A stretch of DNA of 64,000 nucleotides from assembly GCF_037975245.1 (NCBI RefSeq), contig NC_092563.1, positions 3,975,001-4,039,000 of the forward strand. Direction: 5' to 3'. Source of the DNA: Apostichopus japonicus (lineage: Eukaryota > Echinodermata > Holothuroidea > Aspidochirotida > Stichopodidae). Below, one piece after another: positions 11,301 to 23,200 of the stretch (position 1 is its first letter; each line of letters opens with the position of its first letter). The position numbers and the translations under genes were made by a program. Under the pieces are notes generated by a model that saw only the letters and a list, made by a program, of their open reading frames with translations, had not been told where the DNA came from and made no database searches.

Positions 11301-13543
11301 TCGTAAAAATAAGCAGAGGCTGTTGGCAATTAGCTTAAGGGCATCCAGAGATAAGAGATAAGTCTCGACCAAACCTTCATTGACTTAAGTGTGTCGGTAC
11401 CTTTTGAAGTTGCCATGTACGTCGCTACATTCATGCCTGTGTAAGGTTGTAGCGAGGATTTTGCAAGTGGCTGTTAAATTTTCTTGAGTGGCCGTTGCCT
11501 GCGAATTCCGCGTCCTGGGAGAGGGGTATGTATGTGTGTTGGTGTATATATATTTGAGTGAGAGTGATTAGTTTTACAGTCATTTTGTGACATCATTTAC
11601 TGAATTTTGGACCGGTCAATCAGAAGCGTGAGTGCCGGTCGGTTAGTATTAGAACTTTTTACTTGGAGTACCGGTCGGCAAACGTTAGTGCTGGCAACAC
11701 TGTGCCTGTGCACAAAAGTGTGTAATGAACAATGTACAGCTGTTGGTACATACAGCGTTGCTATTGGAATGGACGATATAATTGTAAATCATCTATTATA
11801 TCTTTGCTTCCGTTGTTGGAGTTTTGAAAAGGTGTGGTAGCGTTGGAGAAATGAATAGGCCCCATTTACAAAAATTAACTGTCGGCTAGTCAGATGTTTT
11901 AGAGGCAAACCAGATGGAACATCTCGGGGACCAGGGGGTAAAACTTGCCCAGCGCCTGCTTAATGTAGGACTATGGCTTGTAGGTATACTGTACCACATT
12001 GAGTAGAATAAGCCTGTTGTCTTTGGTAAAGATCAATCTGTATGCTAAATGCAAGAAAAGTTTCCATATTGGTCATCAGCTGCCAATGTGAATATTGTCA
12101 TATCTCTATGATATGACAAATTTGTAAAAATTGTTAAATATATCAAAATGAGCTCTAGATTTTTTTTTTAACTTTATCAATACCTTAATGCTAAGACAGT
12201 ACTTAAAAGCTACCATGAGATAGAAGAAAGAAGATCCATGGAATGAAACCCTAATTGAACCCTACTATTGTAACCCTACTTGAAAGATGTTGAATAAATC
12301 AGTTTGCTTTTGTGTTTTCAGTTAAGCTTTCTTCTTTCTCAACTAGATACGTAAAAGATTTTGAAGTGACTGCCTCAGACAGGACCAAGGATGATGTTGA
12401 CTTTAATCGACCTCTCTTCTCATGTTCAGCTCTTTACGCTGTTTGCAGGTTTGTCTTATTTCCTCAAATGGAGCAGTTAAAGATGGAGCCAGTCTGGTTT
12501 CTTTGTGGAATGTACCATGAAAATCATGTTTCTTGTCAGTTTCTTGTCAGAATGGAACATTAGAGATTCTTATTTTATGAATGCAATCTAACCGATCCCT
12601 AACTCTACAATTATCTTTTGGTACTATTGTTTGTTTATGTACATGCAGATGTTTTGACCTCACAACTATGACATTAGGTTATATGTTGGGCTATTTATTT
12701 CACCATGCCTAGCATGTCATTGATTTTGTAGTTATATATGACAGAATAGACCATCAAGATGAAGAGCGATACAAAACTTGTTGCTCTTAGTAATCTTTGT
12801 TCTATTTTATTCTTACATCAGGCAGATGAAAATAAAAGTGGATAAATCCAAGATGATTGAGCTGGCTGGGGTTAAGAGGACTGCTTTTGATAGATTAGTG
12901 GCGATACTACAGAATCTAGAGAAGGAACCACAAGATGGTAAGTATACAAACTTAGGCCACATCGAAGAACTGAGTCAGGAATGATTTTGTTAGAGTTACC
13001 TGAATTAAAAAATATTTGAATACCTTACTACAGATTACCTACATAATATAGCAGTATGGTAACATTGTGCCCTTAAATAGAAGAATTTGTAGGACACTGA
13101 TGCTGTATTTTAGACCGTTTTCAAGTGAGGACATTAAATCCAACAATTATTATTTTCCAGGGAAATCTTCAAAAGCCAAGAAAAGGGTAAAGCATTGGCT
13201 GGATGACTTAGAAGAGCTTGCTGATGAAGGTGAGTAAATTTGAGACTCATAATATGGAGTATTTTTAAATGTGGATGTAGTGGGCAGAAGGATTTTGTGC
13301 TGTATTTCAAAATAGTTCCCTACATCTATGAATCTGATGGTAGATTTATTAATTTGTTTTTTGTTCTTGATTCATCTGCTTGTGATAACATTCTTTTAGA
13401 CTAAAATAAATAAATTGATTCATTTCACAGAAGATTTGAAAAAGAAAAGAAAAAGCCTCGAAGCTGAATCCAAAGATGAGGAGGACGACTATGAGGAATG
13501 GAAAAGAAAGATATTAGCAGCAACAGAGTCATGTGACACTTGA
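8346..13543 (+). CDS. ORC6: Origin recognition complex subunit 6 (seven coding exons)
   Basis: Exons 8346..8413, 9033..9171, 10457..10620, 12347..12448, 12822..12937, 13161..13229 and 13431..13543 join with consistent phases at GT-AG sites to a 256-residue protein; human ORC6 is 252. ORC6 is the smallest subunit of the complex that marks replication origins and loads MCM helicase in the nucleus. Recognition rests on ordered matches to the family: CLELAA in exon 2, KLSGLTSTSYK and RDIAVKFGCSEAV in exon 3 (the TFIIB-like cyclin folds), DFNRPLFSCSALYAVC in exon 4, KIKVDKSKM and GVKRTAFDRL in exon 5, a lysine-rich acidic linker in exons 6-7, and the C-terminal DYEEWKRKIL, the ORC3-binding helix of animal ORC6. 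The start codon was chosen because the first exon (MSQLQHFQDTAKKMGIL) ends in AG, which completes an Arg codon with exon 2. Confidence 0.93.
10829..11245. repeat. Three diverged tandem copies of a repeat of about 130 bp in ORC6 intron 3
   Basis: Each copy starts with GATATCTC(A/C)AGAAG, continues AAGCTTGGACCAATCT and TATTT(A/G)GT(A/G)TGTAG, and ends with AGGTCAAAGGT(C/T)ATTTGG.GTCA. Copies begin near 10829, 10959 and 11103. Copies two and three are the most alike. No coding capacity. Confidence 0.75.
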
Positions 13544-13599
13544 TGAATACAGATGGAAAAAAACAGACAGTAGAAATGAGAGTTTGGCTGAAAAAATCA

Positions 13600-13605
13600 T
13601 TTATT
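13600..13605 (-). promoter_or_regulatory. Candidate poly(A) signal of the adhesion receptor gene
   Basis: TTTATT on the plus strand reads AATAAA on the minus strand, 143 bp past the receptor stop codon and only 57 bp from the ORC6 stop. If used, the receptor 3' UTR ends just short of the ORC6 stop codon. Confidence 0.4.
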
Positions 13606-13747
13606 GGTACGTTTCTACATTACACGATCATTAAAAATATATGTTCATGCCTTATGCAGTATTGCACTGCACAAGTTGTCAGGAATTTGACAAACGGAGG
13701 CTCACAAGACTCGAAGACATGGATTTGGACGGAATCAGGAAGAGACA

Positions 13748-14209
13748 TCATTCGCTCAAGTCTTCGTCATTCACTTGCATCCCAACTTCATTAGATTTAT
13801 CTATAACAGAACAAAAAATGATCGTCAATTATAATATTCCTAACATCACCGATGTCATTACTTTTTTAGTTACTCATACCATAAATCAAATTCTTCATAA
13901 CAGGACTAAAATAAATCGAAAAGAATCTATAATTCAAATAGATTTGCAGTAAAAGTAAGCAATACTTACATGTTGGTTTAAGCACGAGTCCCTCTCGCCC
14001 CATTGACTCTGTAGTCTGCAAACAGAAAGCAAAATGTTTGTTGACAGTTATGACTAGTAAAATACAATCTCAAACATCAAACATCAAATATGGTGAGACC
14101 CCTCTGTACATTTATTTACTGTCAAAGTCTTGTTACATACCTCTGCTACTAGTACCTCGACTTTTGAAAATTCAGACTCCAAGTGTTTTCCAGATAAAAC
14201 TAATCGAAT
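13748..14209 (-). CDS. Receptor exons 46-48: cytoplasmic tail
   Basis: Exons 14156..14209 (after a strong acceptor TTTTCTTTTAG; begins IRLVLSGKH), 13970..14015 ([14 protein letters not shown]) and 13748..13800 ([16 protein letters not shown] then TGA). Phases 0, 0 and 1 match. The tail is short, with no long disordered region. The extreme C-terminus is acidic and is not a clear PDZ-binding motif. Confidence 0.82.
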
Positions 14210-17200
14210 CTAAAAGAAAATGGATAAGAGAAATTATATGTGAATCAGGTGAAAATCCAGATGGGAAGGGAATACATCTTAAATGTAATCCTGGAGCTGA
14301 CAATGAATTAGTGCACATCAACACAGCTTACCTCTTTGTTACCAATGCCATGCAGAAGGAAAAGGATGAACCCATGAAGTGAGTTAAAGATGACGAAGAC
14401 GTACGTCAGATGTATAATGTGCTCGAATTGGATGCTGAGAAGAGCAGACGACCAAGTGATTCCAAGGATTGGCAGGAGGATGGCAGTAGCTCTGATGCTG
14501 GACCTATGAGAGAGGAAGTTCATCTCTATCAACATCATTTTGAAGAAACTGGAGGGGGGGGGGCAGCATGATTAGCAGAGAGCTAATGGAGAAGGGGATA
14601 AATTGGCTCTAGAGCAGGGGTGGCTCCCAGGCCAGAGTCTCTCTTTCGCTTTGCTCCAGCAAATATTTTTTCTCTGGACCTCTTGAAAACTTGAAATTGG
14701 CCCCTGCCTGGTCTTAGAGATTAGCCTTTGTGATAGTTCTGTCTCACCATATTGTAGAGGAAGTTGTCCAGGTGCTTTACATTTTTGTGCACCGTCAATA
14801 AGTGGCGGAGCTATGGGTATTGGTCAGGGGGGGCGAGAATGGTCTGTAGGGGCGCTTTCGACACTATCTAAGCGGAGCGCCACCACATGTTGGCGCGGAG
14901 CGTACAGATACTTCCTAGATCGCCGGAAATGACCCTTTCCGGATAATGTGACAAATGTCAATAGGTAGATGAGAGCACAATAAAAAAAGTCAATAATCGC
15001 AAATAAGTAAAGAGTGGTAAAAAGCTGAAAAGGGCGCCAGCTGTCCATTTTGAGTCGGTCAGGGGGGCATCCGCCCCCCCCCCCCCGACTGTATGAACGC
15101 TCCGCCACTGCCATCAATATCATGAAGAATAAAAGAAATTTTGACTTACTTTCTGCCTTTAAGGAGATCTTTCTTCTCAGCCAAAGGTGTGCTACTTCTA
15201 TATACAATAACCAGCATCATGAGGTTAAACTGCAAGGATAAAATTAACTTTTTAAAATTACTGTAACAATTAATTACACGTAGAACATTTCAATCGAGAG
15301 ATCAGTTTATTTTCAATTTACACCATTTCTGGCAACTAGTCAAGCCCAATAACAGTTGTCACCATCACAATGAAATGGGCAGCGTGTGGGGGTGTCGAGC
15401 TAAATTCGATCTGTAGCCACACCATCTCAACTGTCTATTGTTAACTCTTTCTGCAAAGAGTAAACTTTTTAAATTTTTCTCTTAAACTCGGACTGAACTC
15501 ACCAGAACAATTAGAATACAAGGCCCAGAGAAAACCCAGAGTGAGTGATCTTCGATTGAAATAGACATCCAGCATCTGAAGAAGATTAGAATAATCTTAG
15601 CTTGATCATTAAATGATATCTACATGAGAGCATCTCTGGGAAGTTTAGGTAAACTTGCAGCCCAGTGTTTCCTTTGTGTCTATTTGGTAGATTAAAACAA
15701 TACCTAGCTTCTCAGAAAACACAATCCATATTCAACAAGTTTACATATCAGGTAAGCTCTGAAAAACTGACGTGGTTTTCTTTGAGATTTTACAATTGTG
15801 ATTTTTAGAATTAGTACAATCCTATGTATGTGTCTTGACACTAAATTATCAGTTTCAATCTACTAGCGTTAATAATGAAAAGAGTTCTTCCCTTGATCAT
15901 TTTAATATAAAACTCGAGGCAGGCAGGTCTATTATCCAAATTGCACCGTGTCCCAGTTAATAAGTAATTTGGATAGACTTACAATGCACTGGTGCCGTAA
16001 TTTCTATAAAACAGAGCAATGGTTGAACCTGTGATGGCGACTGGTGTACCTGGTAGAGAGTACAGAAGATTGAGACAAACATTTGGTTATACAATCATTA
16101 AATAGTGACACTCAAAAAATGTAATGGTTTTTAAGTCCTTTAACTGTTTTTTTTTTTTGCAAGTTATTTTCTAAGAGTTATTACCCCAAATATTAATTTG
16201 TAGTAAAATTCCACGACCAACCCCCTTCAAATAATTTTCCACATCAGGAAAAGAGAGAAATGGGAACTCTGGAAAAGTCCTGGTCTAGGCCTGGCTAAAT
16301 GGGTTGGGGAGGGGGAGGGAGGGGGAGTTTGTAATGGTATCATGACTTCCCTTTACTATTCATTAAAACTTGACTGTTCTTGCAGAAAGTATAGTCTTAT
16401 TATCATTTACAGCAATATTCAAAAGAGTCTTTCTACACTCAAATCTACATTTCCCTGTCCCACCCACACATCCCCTTCCCCATCACCCCCTCCCTATCAC
16501 CCTCCCTCTTCAATTAGGCAAGCTATTCTTTGTTAATAAATTACATTGAATTCAAAAATAAATTGACAAATGAAGAAGATATGCTTTACCCCATCCCAGC
16601 AGAAAGTAGTATCTGAATTTTTGATCAAATCTAATCCCGTCTGGGTTTCTCACTTCTGCGAGAAGATGAACTCCCTCTGCGCACATCCACGAGATTGAAG
16701 CCATGTATGCATACTGCATAATGATGGAAATGACTTTACAGGCCACCTATCAACAAGAAAAACAAAATATCTTTTTGGGGGTGCACTTTTCATTACTGAA
16801 ATTGTACAAACTTTCAATCAGAGTCAATCATGTACCTGGTAATACCCAATGCTATGAAGTACTTCACCCTCAGCAAGTATTAGGTCATAATTAACCATTC
16901 TAAAAGTTAATAACAAAGTGGAAAATGTAAAATTTTAAAAATCTTCATGATCTGGACAGATGAACCACAGGTAAAGTTATGCTTGGATCTGAGTTTTCTC
17001 TCATTAAAATTGACATCGTATTTCTAAAGCCTTTGTTTATAGGTCTGGTGCATATAATCTGCTTTAATTCTAATTTGTGTTTTAATTCTTGTTGGGTAAT
17101 AATACTGACCGGTATATCTTGCAAGTAGTGAACGGTGACAAATGCTAACTTGGATATGAACATTGTTACAATCAAGTTGATATGAATCACGTTCCTCATG

Positions 17201-20200
17201 GTCCGCAATTTCCTATCAAAATGGAAAAACGAAAATGACAAAGATTAAAAGAGACGGCAGTCTGAACGGAAGAATATAATCGAAAATTGTACTGCTACTA
17301 AATCTGCTAGAAAAGGTGGAAAATGGTCACCAACTGTAACCAAGACCATGGTGTGAGCATGTTGTCCTCAGTTGCAACTCTCATATATTCATCCATGGAT
17401 ATTCATTGTCAAATTTAACCCTTCCATACCATCTTGGAATATTAAGGAGGGGGGGGGGGATTAGAGGACCTGAAAGTTGATCCCTTTGAAATGTTTAGCA
17501 TTTTTAACAAAACTTATAGAGCAAGAAAGATAGACCTGTATTAAATATTTTGCTAATATTTAAGTGTATGTTTGTCCTCACCTGTTACAGAGGTAGAGTG
17601 CTATCAATAACACCATCAGCAATATCGAGACAAAAGTGCCAAATTGTTGAGCATACTTGAGGTAGGTTAAGTCAGGCATCACCTCCTAGAGATAGGGGAA
17701 AAAATATTGTATTAAAAAAATAGTGATACAAAATATGCTAGAAGGAATATTGTCACGTAACTACAAAAAAAAAAAAACTTAACATGCTAAGTACATGGTA
17801 TTTACCTGAGGTTGACAGTTTTGAGCTAAAAACTTTCGTTTGCAAAAATTCTGTCAAAAATAGATGTTAGAATAACAAATTGTATGTTGTTGCTCCTATA
17901 GGCTGACAATTCGACCTTTTCATAGATGTATTACTGTGCAAGTTGCATGGCAACAAACCATACCACATAAATAGAGCTGTGACAACTGGAAGGCAAAATA
18001 ACGATTGGTATTACTACACATTGTAACAACCATTAACATTACTAAATTAGACTGCAATCCTCCTTTATCTTTATTTTCTCTCATTACTGAGTTTTTTGGA
18101 TCTGGCTTCTTCAATCGTCATACTGTCTTTTGCTCCTTGAATCATTTGATCTTGGAGACTTAATAAAAAAGGTCACTAATGAGCAGCAGGGTCAAAGGTT
18201 ACACCTACCGGTGGAGGTAATGGCTGCTTTAGAGATGCAAATGTTGTCAGATGGTAACAGTAACATACAGTGAAGTTAGGGGTAACACCTGCCACTTCAC
18301 ATCCAGAGGTATTCCATCCGCCACTGAGGGTGTTGCTATGGAAACGGGCATGGAAGAAAACGCAAGAAAACTGTTAAAACAATAACCCTAAGCGCAGACA
18401 GCGTGGTATGGTGAAATGCAAGTTTCGGAGGATTCCGTAATGGACTACTAACAATCTGGACCAGAAAAGGATTTTTCCCACTTTAGTATACAAGACTGCT
18501 GCTTGTGGAAACATGTTTAGGTAAGTTTTATCAGTAGTTTTGGAAATGTACTTCAGAGCTAGGTGAGCCATACAGACGGATTCCGTTCGGGTGATTCTAC
18601 AGTATTGATAGTAGGTGCGTATATCTGCTATTAAACTGCATGATCTGAGGGTCAGCTGAATGTCCGCTCTGACTATTACATGCAATGAGCCAATAATGAA
18701 GAGAAGGGGACAGGGAGGTAGTCATATAGGGTAGAGCTACAAAGATATTAAGGGTAGAGATACAATAAATAAGAATATAGTGGGCGAGCAGGTACATCTA
18801 GAACGAAATGGAGATACACAGGTTTGGATAAAAGGACATTTGTATGGCAGCAGAGTTGAATAGAAATCGATGTCATTCAATAATAACGGGAAGAATCACA
18901 TTTAACAACTAACGCACATGTGATGTAAAGATGAGCCTCATAGGAGGTCTGAAGTAGTTACTGACGTTTTATAACACTTGTAAAGTCTGTCACACAATTA
19001 TTAAGAGAACATGTCCTTAAAATAATCCATAAGTCTAACAAAGATACTGGAAATGAGTCCAATTTATTATAAATATCATAATATATTTTTAAGTTACTAT
19101 TATTACTTTTAATTGAAAGTTTACCTCATACTATAATCCCAGAAAGCACATTTAGATTCTTCTCTCTCAAGGTTTAATTCCTGAAGAAAGGAGAAGTTAA
19201 AAATGAATATAATTATATCTTCAGAAAAGAAGCCAGTTATGTTACAACGCATTAGCGACCACGAATGTCAGTGGGAGAATCCCCCAAGGGCTTATGGAAT
19301 ATACAAATATGATAAAGATACAATAAATGGTTGAATATTATTTCCCACTTGTAATAGCATATCAACAGTGGATGTATGCCATGTAATCACAAATATCTGT
19401 ATTATTCCCATGTGTGAATGTTTATCAGCAATAATGTTATTTTGATGTTATTTTGACGGTTATTTTGTTAAATTTAACTGACAGTTAACCATCCGATTAT
19501 AATTATTCCACTTGTCCACGCAGTCACTGTCCCTATTATGAAACAGCTTGTCGTCATCAATAATGATAAGAACCAAAAGATAAACTTAAACATGTTTTCA
19601 AACGTTGGCACTGGATGGCTGTAAAAATAATTTTCAAGAGAGTACAACACATATCTTGTAGTATTTTCAGAGTTATAGCAAGTCACTACATTGTTAGTTC
19701 ATGTCAATTCACAGCCATTAATTTTACTTATAAAAGTTACTCACTTTATTTCAATGTCTGTGTTAAAATTTTGCAGCCAAAAAATTAAAGAAATGATACA
19801 TGATTCAAGTCTTTTCATGATTATGGAGAATGGAAGACTTGACTCACAAATTGTGAGGACTCTTATCTACCTTCAGTTTTTTTCAAGTCATCTTCTTTGT
19901 ACGGAGAAACAGAGAACTAAGCATGTGAAACACTGTTAGATGCAATGGACAAGTATAACATTACCGAAATACATGAGACGAATATGTGACCAATGATGTA
20001 TCATGCACACATATATTCATGAATATTGATACATGTCCTCATGCATATTCATTACCTGAGAGTGTTCCAGTGTTATGACAATGGGGTTATATAAATCAGT
20101 CCTCAGCTTTGGTTCTACTTGCAGAGATATCAGCCGGCTCTGAACTTTCAAATCATTTTCATTCAAGTCGCTGAAAGTTTTAACAAAAATCATAAAAATA

Positions 20201-23200
20201 AAAAACATTGACTGTTTGGCACTGAGAGGTTAATAGGCTGGTTACTTTATGGGCAAGGTGGTACTTACCATGTCACTTGACAGGTAAACATTACAGAAAC
20301 ATGCAACAAACTTGAACAAAACATTGGCAATATTAAACAGTAACTAATCCCAGGTAATTCCTTCACCATTTCCTTCTCTCCTCTCCCCCCCCCCTCCCCC
20401 ATCTCCATCCTCCCAATCCAGCTACAACAATCACACGCCTCTGACCTGTCTCTAGTTTCCACTGGTATGAATTCATCTACAGAGTCATAAAGAGTTCCGA
20501 TGATGAAGACATCTCCTGAATCTGTTGATTGAACAAACATTTTCATTAAAATTACAAAGAAATCCACTTTGCCAAAAATATTACAGGTCTTTGAAGCAGA
20601 TGTGATTAAATTTTACTAAAAACATCCTGAAGTCCTACTAGCAAGGATATTGCAGGTCTAACAGAAAGGTGGACTGTGGTGGGGGTGGGGGGGGGTGTGA
20701 TGGTATACTGGTTACGTGAGTGAGATGAAATTTGGTATAATCCTTCCCATCTCGATCTTATCCCAGGACATCATTTTAGACACAATCACATGCCAGAGTT
20801 AATTTTATTTCAAATTATTTCTAATATAATATTTATTAACTGCTCTTCCAACACAGGCCTACCCCTCCCCCTTCCAAAAAAAAAAATTCGGACAATGTTT
20901 AACCCTACAATGTTACAATAATCTGTCTATATCACCTCTTGTAGTGTAATCGAAGAAGTTTTGAGGCAGAATGATGCTGTCCACTGGTTGGTTCCATTTA
21001 TCCTGGACTTGATCCAAGTCTCCATCAGCATAGTTTGGAAAGGTATACTGTTCTGGAGCGCTCGCAACATCCAGTCGTTCCATGTGCAACACTGAAAAGA
21101 ATTGTAACAAATTTCATGATAAACAGAGGTCAAAGGTGAGAAATTGTCAATGGTCAGATGGGTAATAATGTTACTTTGACATAGCTGTCATTTCCCCTCT
21201 ACTACATGGGACTTTAAATCACTCTTTTTTCAGGAAAGGATTTAATTGTCTTCTATTGTAAGGGAATTGTGTTGAGATCATGTCTGTTGGCTAAAAGAAT
21301 TTTGTGTCTTCTGTGGGAGTTCTCAACTCTCTTTTAAGGGATTTAGATACATTTACATTTGTCTTCACGGGGAATTTCATTAGCTCACATCTGTCTTCTA
21401 AAATAAAATTTCCATTTGAACTACACATCCACAATCTAAAGGAACATTTAAATTTTTTTAAGAGGCTGTTTAGTTTCAAATCTGTTGTTAAAGTTCACAT
21501 CAGCCTTCTAAAGGAACATTTGAAGTTCACATACGCCACTTCTAATGTGCTTAAGTATATGATGACATTGGTGCGACTGGTCAATAGAGACACAGAAATT
21601 ACCTCCAGCAGTAGTTTATAAGTCATTATAGTTGTATGAACGGAGCTCACTTACCGATGTTATCAGTTACAAAGGTCATATTAACCACATCCATGCTTCC
21701 ATCTGCTTCCTGTATCCGCTTCAACATCTTCATACTGTAACTATCAAGCTTATTCATCAAATCTGGTGAGCCAGAGTTAGACTGCAAAAAATAGAAAATA
21801 TTATAAAATAAAAATTATAATAATTATAATATTGAAAGACAACTGTCATGGTAGGCCTACACTAGAGCACATTTGGTTATTAGAATGAAATGCACCTCAG
21901 TCTGGAGTCTACGGTTTGTATATATTCCTACCAAGTACATCCCAAAGAATGTACCTAGAGATGGGTGTCACTTTTATTTCATTATCTCAGGGACAATTTT
22001 GGCTCCAATAGATTAGATAGCTTTCATCACCTGTGCTGTCCAAGCTAATCAATGCACACCTGAAAGTTCATCAATGCAATATGCATTTGTCCCTTCAATG
22101 GAAGTTTCTTTTCAGTCTATTTGATGCATCATTGACTTTCTCATAAAAAGTGGAGAATAACATTTCATTGCATCAGATCTCCAGTGGTCAGTGGCATTCA
22201 TGTGAATCTACTCCATGTTATGACATGCCATGTGAGCACTGTGCTCTCATGTTTTGTCCTACCCTTTTCTTCATCCCGCCTCAATGACTGCCATTTACTT
22301 TCACACCCAGTAAATATTGAACATTGACATGAAATTTTGAGCCTGATAATTATTATATTGAACCAAATAAATTAACATTATATTGGACTAATTCTTAGAT
22401 CTCTCTACACAGACACATGCAAACACACTAAATGAGTTATGTTACACAATTTTTTTACATGTACATAACAGCAAAGTATGGTCAATTTTTGATCTAGGCA
22501 AACTCGGAATGAATCCCTTTAATATACCTGTTGTATCGTCACCCATCTTCGTCTGCGTGTAGCATCAAACATGTTGCTGGTAAGGACGAGAAGATCCTGC
22601 AAGAAATATTCAATCATATCAATCTAAATATTAATTATTAGGAATGTGAAATACTGTAAAACCATTTCCCCTCGACGTATTGGGTAAACTTTCCATGATT
22701 TAAGACGAAAAACATTGGAATAATGATCTTCCAGTTAACAAAATCCTGTGGACCTTGTATTGTTCATGCAATAATTGACACAATTAACCTTAAACATAAA
22801 TTTTTGGCAATGTTTTATTGGCATTTTAACTTGAAATAACATCAACATTCTTATGCTGGGGTAGAATCGTTTCACACAGTTTGTCAATCTCTGAGTACTC
22901 AGTTTCTAACTGCCTCAATTTTTAATTATTCTCAATTACATATTCATATTACATATATATGTAAGGTCTCTCCAATCGTCAAATTTTCATTGAAATGCAA
23001 GGTTTAAAAGCAAATATCAATATGTTTAGGGATTACCTGAATATCTTCTTCGGCATCCGTTGCATTGATAGTGACGGGTAAATCCCTAGTGAGGGCGCGA
23101 TCCACCAGTATGGTTGACATGACCAATTGGTTGACTGTCATGTAACTTGATACATCGGTATAATTATTGAGTCGTCTTTTCAGAGTACCATACATAAACT

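Noticed and set aside
14038-14382. A 114-residue plus-strand frame with charged composition
   Set aside because: It lies antisense to the receptor TM6/TM7 and tail exons, which have clear family signatures, splice sites and phases.
15330-15414. Minus-strand hydrophobic stretch ([12 protein letters not shown]) as the end of TM5, with an in-frame TAG suggesting a pseudogene
   Set aside because: It has no usable acceptor and donor. Exon 15150-15229 (FNLMMLVIV...) fits in phase, supplies the conserved Asn and needs no stop readthrough.
15431-15452. Minus-strand acceptor TTTGCAG followed by VNNRQLRW as the exon after TM5
   Set aside because: It is not hydrophobic, is out of phase with the TM5 exon and runs into stops.
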